The notes below the pieces were generated by a model. The model was not told where the DNA came from, made no database searches, and saw only the letters and a list, made by a program, of their open reading frames with translations. Positions 46,816-58,424 of a DNA stretch of 64,000 bases are shown in pieces. The stretch's first letter is position 1; each line of letters starts with the position of its first letter. The DNA lies in the NCBI GenBank assembly GCA_008973525.1, contig WACJ01000082.1, positions 620,001 to 684,000 of the forward strand, written 5' to 3'. Both the position numbers and the translations under genes were made by a program. This DNA is from Stenopsyche tienmushanensis (lineage: Eukaryota > Arthropoda > Insecta > Trichoptera > Stenopsychidae).

Positions 46816-48239
46816 CTTGTTACACGCTGCGGCAGAGCTGACGGAAAGTGGATTTACATTCTCTGGTTTGAAAAGGTTAACAGAAAATAATTAATTTTAT
46901 GTGATATCAATTTAATCATAGTTTACAAAACGTAAACATTGGATTTCGATTTCAGTTCAGTCCCACAAAAGATGTGTTAAATCAGTCGGGAAAACCTATT
47001 GGGGTGGTAATCCACCTTGACCCAACGAGCTCATCCATCTCCGCAACACGAGAGAAAACCCGTCCAATGGTCTTCGTTGACGACTTCTTCAATCGGATTC
47101 TTGAGCATTACTGATGAATGGACTTGGTGGAACTGTGATGCGTCACAGTCGAAGTATGGTGACCGCTATCTATGTCAGCATGTCTTGACCATGACAACAA
47201 AGACCTTGCAGCTCCATCTACCTTTGGCATTCGTTCAACGATGATCGTTATGCGGCCAGTGCTAATCTGCAATCGATTTGAGGATTATCTCATCGGAGAA
47301 TACCCAATACAAGTGAGATTATGTAGTCTCGAGGACATGTTTATTCTGAAACTGGCAAAGATTTATTATGACGTTTTCTTCATTAATATATTTTTAATTA
47401 CGCTAAAATACTGCTGTCAATGCACGATGTTGGGCCATTTCTATAGCTTCTTTCGCAATTCTGATGTCGAAGTTTTCGCTGGTTGCTATGGTTTTTGTAC
47501 CAGCAAAATATATGTGATGATCGAGACTTTCTATATGTTTCCCATCCCAAAGATAAAACATAAACAAACAAAATATTTTTCTGTGTGGTTCGTACCGAAT
47601 GATAATAAATGATTTGGACGTGAGCAGTCCATATACAGCTATCCACGTGAGAAGCATGCACGCATACCTTGTGTGTTCCTGTGCTTTGTTGGTATTCGCA
47701 CCGAAAACTGCACACATTTCAATTCAAATAGCATATTAGTAGGAATCATTGGGACCCAACATCTTCTTGAAATTTTTCATTTAAAACTGTAGCTTCGATG
47801 ATATTATTCATCATCTTCCCTAATATATTTTTCAGACCATGATAGCAACGATTATCAGAGTTATTGAATCCTGGAGTTTATTTCGTTATTCATCAATTTC
47901 TTCTCAATGAAGATAGCTTTAAGGTATTTGAACGCTTTCAATATTAGGCATTGCAAAGCTTGCCGGGTACTCACTTTATTTAAAAATACAATAATTATTA
48001 CTTTGTTTATTTTTTAGCATAAACACGCAATTATAAACGATGTGATGGAGACCAAACCTAAAATTAAGAAGTGACTCGAATACGTTTTCGATCTGTTGTT
48101 GTTGTCGCCAAACGAATTGATCCAGTTATGAATTAAAATGATGACGTTTGTGTGTGGTCGCCTCACGGTATAGTCCGCTGAAGACCAAACACTTGACAAA
48201 TACATAACAAATCGACGGTTGTAGTGCTTTATTTACCTT
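46816..48239. other. Possible larger Helitron relic; no intact gene
   Basis: Near 47945-47980 the sequence GGCATTGCAAAGCTTGCCGG then GTACTCACT resembles the 3' end of the window's Helitron-like family. To its left lie open frames at 47017-47244 and 47172-47612 (+) and 47403-47717 (-) that I cannot assign. The region might be a larger, decayed family member; this is inference. Confidence 0.3.
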
Positions 48240-48450
48240 AGCAACCACCAAACCAATATGCGCCAACACAGTGCATACGCTGAACGTCTCGCATAACAAA
48301 TTGCATACACAAACAATATTTTTATTAGGCCTATGTTATTCCCGCAAGTGTATACAATAAGTTGACAAAGTTTTATCGTATTCGGATGAACGGTATGGCA
48401 GCGCATTAAATACGAACAAAGACTATTTTTTATATATTAGATATTTCGAA
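48240..48450 (-). mobile_element. Helitron-like repeat, partial
   Basis: In reverse orientation it contains ACGTCTCGCATAACAAATTG, TATGTTATTCCCGCAAGTGT, AAGTTGACAAAGTTTTATCG and GGTATGGCAGCGCATTAAAT. It also has the ATATGCGCCAAC segment shared with 18945-18965. Confidence 0.55.
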
Positions 48451-49124
48451 TATCTAATGGCGGTTTTTTAAATTTATTTTATGATCTCGTATGTAAACTT
48501 TAAATTTTAGCACAAGCGAACATTCATGATTTTCCGAATGCTAAACCGTCAGATTCTGACAGTCACGATCACGGGTCACGTCCGACTTTTGTGTATATTT
48601 GGGTGTATCATATGCCACAATTGTGCCGCTTTTGTACCATTGACAACGTGACTAATTTGTGAATACATTTTATATATCCTTCATACACGTTACGATCGAA
48701 GAATCTCAAGAAACAGGATGCATTAAATTTGTTTGGGAAATCCGCTTTTTTAGCAGAGTGTTACGACACCACAGAGTGGCGCTGTAGTTAATGTTCTGGT
48801 TCCGGATTTGCGTCAATTATGTTTATACTGCCGTGCTGAATCATATTTTTGCAGGAAATTGGCAATATTTCAGCCCTTTGTAGGGCTGATGTTCATTTTC
48901 TTTAATGGATTCGTATTAAAGTATTGGCGAATTTTGACCTCGCACCTAATCCATAATCGATTGAAGTCCAACCTTATTTTAATACTAAATGATAATAGGT
49001 TATTGTTACGTAGGAGCGGGGGCGCTCTCAGAGCAGAGTACCCGGGTGGCTCCCCGTTCCCATGCGTTCGTCCGTTCTTCCCCCAGATCATATGTACCTT
49101 TTTATTCAGCACAAAAGAGAGAGA

Positions 49125-49350
49125 AAGATTTGGCTGCGGAAAGGACATCTTCCCGCAGTCAAGGCCTACATTACATTATACTAATGATCGAAGTTTCACT
49201 CACAAAAATATTTTTATAAACCAATTTAAAATTTTTTCATTGATCAAATATTTTTTTAAGAATGCCACGTGACCATATAAACACGCTCTTTTTTACATAG
49301 GGCGCCTCATCAATTAAATTTGTGTTGCACGAAACAGTACTTTGGTTATC
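49125..49350 (+). repeat. Dispersed repeat, copy 1 of 2
   Basis: It is nearly identical to 52097-52320: GGCTGCGGAAAGGACRTCTT, AAGGCCTACATTACATTATA, TTTTTATAAACCAATTTAAA, TTCATTGATCAAATATTTTT, AAACACGCTCT and CATCAATTAAATT occur in both in order. Sequence divergence is roughly ten percent by eye. Both copies lead towards piggyBac-like ends. Confidence 0.75.
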
Positions 49351-49739
49351 CGACTTAAAGATATTTTCGGTTTTGTTCATGAGACTATTTAGATTTAAAC
49401 ATTTAAAGTCCGGATCTCATGTCCAGTATTGTAACGGGATTTTAATGGTGCTTACCGTTACCATATGGTCACGCTCATTACCGAATGATAAAAACGATCA
49501 AATTGCTTATTAGTTTTTGATCTTTGAATAAATGATGCTATGATGTCTGATGATTGTAAACGGAACAAGGCATTCGATTACAACTCTCTATTTTTCTGGA
49601 TCACTTTGATGATGGCGAAGAATAAAACTTTGATTGTTTACTAAAACCGATCTATTTTTACGAGCTTTTTGGTTTTGCCTAAATTGTTTAAAATGCATGA
49701 TCTTGTACACCTTTATTAATCCCTTAATAAAGAGGTAAG

Positions 49740-49970
49740 ACACAGAGTTGTGTCTTCTTACACGTTGAGCTCCGAGACAGACAGAGACAGAGAGTGTCTT
49801 GCACGTTGAGTTTGGAGAGAAACAGAGACGGATAGGGCATCTTTCGTGCATCGTACGATTGTATAGTTCGTTAACTCGATTATAATTAATCGATTTCAAG
49901 TGTATTGTTTATGTTTACTTGAAGAAATTACCGAATATTGTGTGCTATTGATAGTGTTTATTTATTTATG
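49740..49970 (+). repeat. Dispersed repeat related to 8150-8275 and 4380-4600
   Basis: CTTACACGTTGAGCTCCGAG, GACAGACAGAGACAGAGAG, CATCGTACGATTGTATAGTT, AAGTGTATTGTTTATGTTTA and ATATTGTGTGCTATTGATAG are the shared blocks. The purine-rich part is duplicated within this copy. Confidence 0.5.
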
Positions 49971-50193
49971 TACAATCTTCATTCAAGCTGCGACCGTCCT
50001 GATAGATAAATGGATTGGTATGGATGATAAGTGGCGGACATACAAATATAGCATCTAAGTTTATGATGATTTCAAATTAGCTCACTATTCAAAGGGCTTA
50101 TCATCCATAGTTAATGGTTGCTCCTGTGATATTGAATATTTACCATTAAACTCTATGCACATGAAGCTAGTTATCAAGCTAAGGGAACAAGCA

Positions 50194-50345
50194 AGTACAC
50201 TTGGGTCTGTTTTTATGCGGATCTTTTTTATGCGAATTTGAAGTTATGCGGTTTTCAAAAATAATGGAACCTAACCCCCAGATTTTTATGTGATTTTTTT
50301 TATATGCGACTCCCCGTGGAACATATCTATCGCATAAAAAAAATA
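50194..50345 (+). mobile_element. TACACTTGG inverted-repeat family, short copy
   Basis: It starts TACACTTGGGTCTGTTTTTA and TGCGGATC, contains TTGAAGTTATGCGG and ends TATCGCATAAAAAAAATAGA. See 61544-61987 for the complete copy. Confidence 0.65.
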
Positions 50346-50987
50346 GAAACAAGATTTAAACAGAAAACAGTAGGTGATGTTGGTGGTTTTTTGTTTTAGT
50401 TTGGTCTTGAATGATTCATCAAACATATGTTGATCCCGAAGCGTATACTTTGTGCATAGTTTTACTGCTTTTTTGTGTGTCTAGAATTTGGCTGAAGTGT
50501 CTCCATCATTATATTATATATTTACATAGCTTCGAGAACATAAATATTTGACAGACGTAATTTGTTTGAGGAGTGTAGAATTTCACGTTGTCGTAATGGT
50601 CTTGTATGACTTAAGATGAACCCTCTCGGATCGAAGGCCGTTCAACTATGATGAAAGCTTATTTGATAAACAAACACATTGATTGATTGTGTAAGCGAAT
50701 GAGTATTTAATTACATTGTGATTTAGTTAATCGATTGTGGCCTAATCCTAAGACAGCATCTTTGTCGCGGGACTGGAATAATGCCGTCTTCGTAACAAGC
50801 CAAATTACATATGTACATAGTTCCAGACACCACTACAAGATTCGATTAGATCTTAACACATTGTATGCGGGAGACAAGAAGTACAGTCCTCGGCGCGCCA
50901 CTCGTTGAGCGCGGAAGACTAATCATCACTCATGAAACCGGACCAGAATCTTGATCATACTGGTTACCTTTTATATAATATATATAT

Positions 50988-51250
50988 ACACTTGGGTCTG
51001 TTTTTATGCGGATTTTTTTAATGCGATTTTGAAGTTATGCGGTTTTCAAAAATAATAGAACCTATCCATCATTTTTCTATAGAGTACAAAGCTTTTTTTA
51101 TGCGAATTCGCATAAAAAAACGCACAATGTTTTTTTTATGCGATTTTTGCTACATTTCATCATATTGATTTGAAGTTATGCGGTTTTTAAAAATAACGGA
51201 ACCTATCCCTCAGTTTTCTACGTAGTTAAAGTCCTTTTTTATGGTTCAAG
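50988..51250 (+). mobile_element. TACACTTGG inverted-repeat family, right-truncated copy
   Basis: It starts TACACTTGGGTCTGTTTTTA and contains two TTGAAGTTATGCGGTTTT blocks (about 51030 and 51170) and TATGCGAATTCGCATA. The right terminal repeat is missing. Confidence 0.65.
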
Positions 51251-52095
51251 GGTTCATTTTGTATTATATTATAGAAGAAATTCAAGATAAGCTCATTTGG
51301 AAAGCTAATCAGGAAGAGAAAATAAAAGCTAAATTTGCTTATTTAACACATTGCTTGCGAGAGCAGACAATCACCATTATTCTTACCTCTGCCTCTACGT
51401 TTATTGCATGGTTGACCCAATGAACCCCGCATACAAAGTGTCAATTGCGGTTCATTCAATATTTCAGACATCCATATTGAATATTGGCATAATTTGTATT
51501 CGATAATATTGATTTTTTTAATGCGATTATAAATCCGAGAAAGGAAGATGATATCATCAAAATGTATAACGAATTTTTTGGACTGTTTGTTTGTCGACAT
51601 CGTCATGCAGGATGTGAACAGGGTGACCATAAAAGGATCATATCGTACATGATGGATGCTTGCGACATTGCGAAGTGCTTATAATAGCATTGGGTAGGTC
51701 ATGTAGCGAAGCGAACGGAACATCAACGCAAGCCATCATCGAATGCTTTGATGATGTAAAAAATGTTCTTATGAAAGCCACTATTTATTTCCATTTATAA
51801 AAAAGTTCAATGATGTTCTGCTTTGCTTTAAGAATGATACTTGAAAATTCCGTTCTGTGTTATTTGTGTTTCGATTGACCGAATTGAATACATGCCTTAG
51901 AAATTAACCCTCTCATGCATAAGTGCTAGCGTGCTAGTAATTCGCAGAAAACAGATTGGATCATCTTTTAAAGTTTTTTTTTGTATATAGAATTAATTAT
52001 TGCTTATCGAGCCGATGAAAGTCACATTATGAATGCTTCCCCAGCTGGCCTTCGGTGCTTTTTAAAGACATTCCCAATATACAAACTGACGCAGA
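51251..52095. other. No recognised gene
   Basis: A TTTTTTTAATGCGATTATAA stretch at about 51510 is a further trace of the TACACTTGG family. The open frame 51343-51630 (-) has no motif I can name. Confidence 0.35.
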
Positions 52096-52096
52096 A

Positions 52097-52320
52097 ATGG
52101 CTGCGGAAAGGACGTCTTCCCACAGCCAAGGCCTACATTACATTATACCAACGATGAAAGTTTCAAGCACAAACATATTTTTATAAACCAATTTAAAAAC
52201 TTTTCATTGATCAAATATTTTTTTAAGAATAAACATATAAACACGCTCTACTTTATATAGGGCGCTTCATCAATTAAATTCCGATTTTGTGTTGCGCGAA
52301 ATGGTGCTTTGGTTATTATA
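52097..52320 (+). repeat. Dispersed repeat, copy 2 of 2
   Basis: This is the partner of 49125-49350 and continues directly into the piggyBac-like end at 52400. Confidence 0.75.
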
Positions 52321-52399
52321 TCCGTCCATAGTTGAAAAAATGAAAGAAAAGCATTCTTTTCTGCTTTATAAAATATTTTTAAACATCAAAAACAAATTA

Positions 52400-52485
52400 A
52401 TCCTTTCCGGTCCTATGTCGAATCTCATTCGACATCGATTTCTACCGCGTGGGTCTCATGTCGACTGTCATTCGACATATTTTTT
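52400..52485 (+). mobile_element. piggyBac-like terminus with subterminal palindromes
   Basis: TTAA (52396-52399) is followed by TCCTTTCCGGTCC and then two imperfect palindromes of the form ATGTCGA...TCGACAT (about 52415-52437 and 52458-52479). The arrangement is the same as at 60002-60077, where the end reads CCCTTTCC inward from TTAA. Confidence 0.6.
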
Positions 52486-52879
52486 CATCGTTAGTATTAT
52501 TGAATTAAAATGCAACGCAATATTTTTTTCACTTGTATCTATTAGAACAGTATGCTGACCATAGGCTAAATGATTTTTTGCTCATTGGAATGTGTAACTG
52601 TCTACTTAGAAGGGATACGAAAGGGTCGTTTTAGGGGCTCGCGCGGCACGTTAGCCGAACTTTGCAATCAACACTTGCTCCGAATTGTTACCGATTTTTA
52701 GTATTTTTTTTATCAATCCACAAGGCAAAATTATTTTTTACCACAAATCGAGTTTTTATTTAAAAAAAAAATGTACATAATAGTTTCTCCTAAAATTCTG
52801 AAAAACTATTATGGACTTGGTGGGAACAAAAAAGATTTTTTTGGGGAATTTCTATAACCTAAGGCACAGCAAGGTGCAA

Positions 52880-53200
52880 AATCTGAATTTAATATCCATG
52901 TCCACAAGGACACGGGTGGGGGTACGTCTAGACTCGTTCGTGACCTCGATCGGCGCGATCCATCTATGTAAGCTAGCCATTAAGAGAGCTTCCTTGATCG
53001 TACAGATCATAGAAAGTGTCGCAAAAAGTCCTAAAAGAGGCCACAAGGTCTGTGTGTCCAATCGGTCCGCTTTTCGGATCGCTGTTGTGACGAATGAGTG
53101 CATATCTGAACACGTCTATAGAATGATTACGAACTCTCATTACAAAATTATGTTGTCCGAAGAAGACTGATCGTGTAGGTTGTTTAAATTTTACAGTCGG
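52880..53200 (-). mobile_element. hAT-type short element (family A), partial copy
   Basis: The family blocks run from GTCTAGACTCGTTCGTGACC through GATCGTACAGATCATAGAAA and CAATCGGTCCGCTTTTCGGA to GAAGAAGACTGATCGTGTAG. The terminal repeats are missing on both sides. Confidence 0.7.
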
Positions 53201-54000
53201 TCGAAAATATTGTTATAGTCATTCATCCAAATTTGTACCGTCTTTTATTTGCACACAACTCGTATCACCACATGATTTATCATCGGATGTAAACCATTTG
53301 TGCATGGGGGATATCCTCATATTCTTTTTCTTCGAGTCATATCCTCAAATTTTATCAGTCCGCATTAAGCTGGACTTCTCTGATGATTCATTGAGAAATC
53401 CTTTAGCTTTTTCAACACAATGTATCGCGATTTAAATTTAGAGTGATTTTACTTCGGAATGATGATTAGTTTATGATCGAATTGTATGGAAGCATTTTTT
53501 GTATCGTTGCCCAATCAAAGTGTTGATTGATATGTGATGATGATTCGATTATTCCATCAATGAGTAAATTGAGTGCTGTTTCAAACATCACGCAATATAA
53601 ATCATTGGTAACACGTCATTTAAGATATTTCCGAACTGTTGTTCTCCATCCGGATCGTAAAAATCAATTTTGAACGCTATAAACTGTCCGATAAATCAAG
53701 GCGTTTTCTATTTTGGGTCGTCGATTCGGCAACAGAAAAACGAGTTAATTAAAAGCAACAAAAAGTAATGGGAAGTTTGTTCTGGCCGCAACGCCTTTGG
53801 TCTATTGTGTGTTAAATGGAAGCTTTTATCGGAATTTCGCTGTTGGTTTTGGATGTTGTGATGGTGAATTTTCCTATCCGAAGATCTTTTGTGAAACGAC
53901 GCAACCGGATGCACTCGGAAACGATTTTCACCCGCGTCCACATTAGTTACCCAACACTCTTTTTTTATTGGAAACTTCCTCAATCCGTGAGTTTATTATA
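53201..54000. other. No recognised gene
   Basis: An open frame at 53708-53983 (-) carries no known motif. Nothing else stands out. Confidence 0.3.
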
Positions 54001-54011
54001 GTTGCGTGAAG

Positions 54012-54374
54012 ATGATGCGTGTAGGTGTATTCTTACTTTTTATTATTATTTTAAGTGTTTCGGCTCGTTTGTCACGACGACGACGGCTGCCGCCGCCTGT
54101 TGACCGTCCGCCATACAAAATAGACCCAGAAGAAGAGCGCCACACAAAATTAACCCAGCAGGAATTCTCCCTTCGTTTTTTCCCCCTTTTTCTGATGAGA
54201 GCACTTCTACTTCGAGGGTGTGCAGTTCTTTGTCTGGCGCCGATCGCCAGTCCTTCTCATCTTTCACTAGCGCTGGTAATCGTCTTCTGGACCCCTCAGC
54301 TATGCCATGGGATTGATCGATGGGGAGTACGTATGGTCTTTGTCAACGTTGAATTGGGAACACACGCACTATGA
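54012..54374 (+). CDS. Hypothetical small secreted-type frame
   Basis: From Met at 54012 the frame starts with a good signal-peptide-like segment (MMRVGVFLLFIIILSVSA) followed by five basic residues, a Pro-rich stretch and an acidic stretch (DPEEERH), and is open for about 120 residues. The opposite strand is also open for 73 codons (54046-54267), and the Arg/Pro stretch comes from a CGA/CCG trinucleotide tract, so coding is not established. I do not recognise it. Confidence 0.2.
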   Translation: MMRVGVFLLFIIILSVSARLSRRRRLPPPVDRPPYKIDPEEERHTKLTQQEFSLRFFPLFLMRALLLRGCAVLCLAPIASPSHLSLALVIVFWTPQLCHGIDRWGVRMVFVNVELGTHAL

Positions 54375-54559
54375 TGATCTACGAATTATTTAATAGGGCT
54401 CAGACTTAACACGCTAACAGCGGGACACGAGAAAACTCATTCACAAAATTTACTTATTTGCTAAAATGTATCATTCTCGACGTACATGTAACAAACAAAT
54501 GTTAAATGAAGACCGTCTCACATGTTTTTTTCCCCTCAAAAAGTATCGAATCTTGAGAC

Positions 54560-55245
54560 AGACTTTTAGATGCTCGTGAATCCCGGGACTAGCAAACGTA
54601 ATCCCGAAAAACTCAGCATTGAAATTTTTATTGAACAGAAATCGTACACCTCACCAGCACGATGAAGGCTATTAAATCGAGACATTTTCGCTTAAAACTG
54701 TCTAATTTATGTAAACATACATACAGTACATATATGTTTTTCAAATTGGTATATTAGCCTTTCCCTACCGGTGATGTATTTACTACACCTAGACTCTAAA
54801 AATGGGAATATCGATATGAAATATAATAGTTACGGGGCTCAGAATTTTTGTATCCCTCCGTAATATAATTACGAATCACATCGAAGTATTATAGTACACA
54901 AGTATTCATTGGCAGTGACGGAAATAAATAATTTGTTGGGAAATTGGGAATTCTGCGAGTTTTAATCTGTCACATTGATGGTGTTATACGAAAATGGGGG
55001 CTCACTTGGTTCAACAATCAACTCAAACTAGCATTTAAATATCTGATGACGATACCGCCAACGAGTGTGGAGGCTAAACGTGCATTTTTAGCAGCAAACT
55101 GTGTGACTATCAAATGGACTTATTAGTAATTTTTGATCAAATTTATCAATGTAATTTCTTAACCTATTAAAAATCCCGATCTCGGGATGGTCTAATGAAA
55201 TCTCGGGATTGAAATTTTGGCTCGGGATTGGATTCCCTAGACATG
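54560..55245 (+). mobile_element. hAT element relic with transposase C-terminal fragment
   Basis: Both edges are rich in ATCCCG/CGGGAT motifs (GAATCCCGGGACTAGC near 54580; ATCTCGGGATTG and GGCTCGGGATTGGATTCCCT near 55195-55238), as in hAT subterminal regions. In between, the frame 54944-55126 ends FKYLMTIPPTSVEAKRAFLA then AN, which matches the conserved start of the hAT dimerisation domain (PPTSVEAERAFSAA in typical members). The rest of the transposase is unrecognisable. Confidence 0.65.
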
Positions 55246-55306
55246 TGTTTCGAGCTCGACACGGTGACATTTTATTTCATAAAATAAAGACCAAAATATT
55301 TTTTAC

Positions 55307-55650
55307 TGATTGTAAAATTTAAACAATCCACCCAATCAATATATTCGGATAACCTCGTTTTGTATGTGAGTTCGCAATCGTTCTGTATATATGTTCGGGC
55401 ATGGCGTCCGATCGCGAGGCGTTCATTCGTCATGTCAGCGGTCCGAAAAGCGGACCGATTGGACACAGATCTTGTGGCCATTTCGTCCTCTTTTAGGACT
55501 TATTGCGGCATTTTTGGGGATAAATGCGTACCCGGGGCCATCTGCAAGATCACGGAAGCCTCATCAGATGCTTAATTACATAGGTGGCTCGCGCCAAAGA
55601 GGTCTCTGTCTTACTAATTAGTGCTGCTATCTTAGATAGCTTTTTAGTTT
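55307..55650 (+). mobile_element. hAT-type short element (family A), partial copy
   Basis: It contains GTCATGTCAGCGGTCCGAAA, GGACCGATTGGACACAGATC, GATCACGGAAGCC and TTACATAGGTGGCTCGCGCC. It lies just after the larger hAT relic, but the two share no obvious terminal sequence. Confidence 0.7.
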
Positions 55651-55894
55651 TAAGTTATAAAATCTAACTAGTTTCTTGTGAGAAAGTGAGAATGAACGTA
55701 TTCTTGGGGGCATGGATATTAAATTCAGGTTTTGCATATTCCAGTGCACTTTTGAGTGAGTTGAGCGGGACCAATAAACAGTTCGGGTCAGTGGGGGATT
55801 CCCACGTTCATTTGTCTCAGATGTGAAGTGGACCCATATTTCATCCTGAATTGATGCAAAAACTTGGACCCTATTGCTGTAAATTATCGCCTTC

Positions 55895-56060
55895 GATTCA
55901 AAGATCTACACTACGCTTTTTTGTTTCATTGTGAGCAAATGCGACACCCATCTTGCGCACAGCTTTCTCATGTAAAAATTTTCAGTCAATATGCGATTTA
56001 TAGCATTTTTGAAAGGCCTACCATGTCAACTAGCTCGTGCACTTACACTGGATTATCTTA
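55895..56060 (-). pseudogene. mariner transposase relic
   Basis: On the - strand it reads MRKLCARWVSHLLTMKQKS, homologous to the LCARW block of the relic at 13788-14004. Both sides are broken. Bases 56060-56150 repeat 63265-63345 in reverse, suggesting a larger shared element. Confidence 0.65.
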
Positions 56061-56150
56061 ACCGATACGGGGCTTAGAATTTCATACGGTGTACTAAATA
56101 CATATCATGGTAGCGTGCGAATATTTTCTAAAACAACAAACGCCATTTGT

Positions 56151-58075
56151 GCATTAAGTCGGGTATTTATGGGAGTATGAGAGAATAATAATTTCAAAAA
56201 ATGGCAGTATTACAAAAAACTGCCCGCGCTAGAGCATAAGCGATCCGCGCAAATAGCCCGCCGAGGATGTGTTAATTGATCATAGATTCTTACCGCATAT
56301 TTTTGTTGTAAAATGCATCATACTTATTATCTACAAACATGACACTAGAAAACAGATGGGGTTTATCTAATAACTAATAATTTAAAAATCATCAACAAAA
56401 ACGAAATGATTAAACTGTTGAATGAAACTTGTATAAGGTCTTAACAACCCCAAGTGAGAAGTGCATCACTATAATTATGCATTTAAATGCAATATATTAT
56501 ACTATCTAAATATATTATAAAGTGTGATCACTGCAATAATGGGCATGCTAGTAAACCATGCACAATAAACCACGCTCATGTAATCTGCTCATTAGCGTTA
56601 AATGATTATATATTCTATATTGAATGAATGATTATATATTGAATTTTATATTCTGTTTTGGGAAGCTCTGATTAGATCAACTATCGGTGATAATATATTG
56701 AAGAGGGATTCTTCTCGCGTTGGATATATATGGATATTGATGATGATGATGTTGCTATGCATTGGATGCACGAAAAATTAAAATTTCCATGGCGGAATGT
56801 GCTCGGCTGATTTCTGACGCTTCTTTCGCGCTAAACGGTCCATTGAAGACGTGCAAATTACTATTTTTTTCCAACTTCAACAGCTCCCATTAGATTGTCA
56901 TTAGCCACACATGAGCGTACGTACGAATCGAATGTGGTTCTAAACGACGTTGTGCGAAGCGGTGAATAGAAATTTTGCAGTAGGTGTTTAATAGGAGTGA
57001 ATTTTTCAATTGGCCCTCGTGTAAACTTGTTCCGCAGTTGTAAATTCTGACTTGTCGTTCTCCAATCTGAATTTCAAATCATTCCAGGATTTTCAAGCGA
57101 TTTTCATGATTTGGCTGGGTTTCTATCTAAATCTAAATTAATCATCGTTAATGAATGCGCCGTCTAAATCGGACGTTTTTGTAGTCTTCCCCACAGACTG
57201 TTTTGTCATCCTGTCAATTCCCGTCGAGCTCTGAATTTATTATAATAATGCTACATTTGTCTGTGTGTGATTTTGTGTGTTTATTCATTTGACATTTGAG
57301 TTTTGTGTAAATGTTTTTGGGTCAAAAGCATAGGGATGTATTAGAATAGACGAACAATCATACGGAAGTCGGATCCCCCCATGGAATTCTTCGATCAGCG
57401 ACAGAGAAATAAAATCTAAGCATACTATTTAATTTGATGGTTCAATAATAAGGGCTCAAATTTAAATTGGGTGAAGAAAATGTGAAAATTTTTCAGACTC
57501 AGCACAATGGAATTTATTTTAGATTGAGAATTAAAATATGTCTTTATCGTCTTGAGGTTGATATATCATCTTATCTGCGACTTATCTGAGTGTCAGATTA
57601 TATAGACACTTAAGATTGCTTTCAATAAAATGGTTAAACAATCGTTTGTTAATGTATTTAAAAAAAAATGTCGACAGTAATTGAAATCTTTGATATATGA
57701 ATAATATTTGTGACTCCTGACCTCAGAATGTTAATATTTGTTTAAAAACTTAAGATAAAAAAATAATACGCGCAAAAAAAACTATCTAATGTTAGTCGAA
57801 ACGACTAACATCATTTAAATGCTACAAAATCTATTGATTAAATCTTTGGACCACTTCTTACGATGTCAATTTTGGTTTAGATGCTTTAAATCGGATGACA
57901 GAAAATTACAGGATGCTCCTAAATCAGCATATTTTATTAAAATCATTGAACTGTGTAAAAAAAAATTAAGGCGAATTCTTTCGGGATAACCTAATATTAT
58001 GCAGTAGGCACTGGATCATAGTCTCTCTTGAGAGTAGAAATGGTGGCGCGTACAATGAGTCGCCTTTGATCTGTC
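56151..58075. other. No recognised gene
   Basis: This is AT-rich intergenic sequence with no open frames of note and no recognised repeat ends. Confidence 0.4.
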
Positions 58076-58079
58076 TCAG

Positions 58080-58336
58080 GTGACTTGTCAATTGTTTGTG
58101 GAGATTTTCTGGCCGCGGGCCAATTGTTTGTGGCCCCTGGCGCGGATCAAACTCCCGCGGGTCGCGATACTAGCGATTGTAGCGACCGCTTCTGCTGCGG
58201 GCTCACGTGTGTTGCTGTGGCGCCCCTGTGTTTACTGCTGTCAGTCTAATCCGACGTGGGTGTGATGTGATGTGATGTGATCGGTGTCCCAGTGCCGAAC
58301 AACCCTCCCTCGACTGCCCACAACCAACCCCCAGCC
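58080..58336 (+). promoter_or_regulatory. CpG-rich promoter or 5' UTR
   Basis: This is the most GC- and CpG-rich stretch of the right half (GGCCGCGGGCCA, CCCGCGGGTCGCGA, TGCGGGCTCACG). It contains a (TGTGA)n run at 58260-58280 and leads into an ATG in good context (CAGCCATGG). It looks like the 5' end of a gene that runs rightward. Confidence 0.4.
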
Positions 58337-58424
58337 ATGGATCGCACGATGTACGGGAAGGTCCTGCCGGGGACTTACTACCCCTATCGGTGCACCATGA
58401 AGGAAAACGGCATATCGCCGGGAT
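58337..58424 (+). CDS. Possible first coding exon of an unidentified gene
   Basis: The ATG lies in CAGCCATGG. The frame reads MDRTMYGKVLPGTYYPYRCT then MKENGISPG and meets a consensus donor GGGAT|GTGAGT, leaving phase 1. The codons are GC-rich as in constitutively expressed or regulatory genes. I do not recognise the protein. Later exons were not found in the remaining 5.6 kb and are probably beyond the window. Confidence 0.4.

Noticed and set aside
54046..54267. 73-codon - strand frame opposite the small secreted-type frame
   Set aside because: It has no start context or motif; alanine and valine runs come from the CGA/CCG trinucleotide tract.
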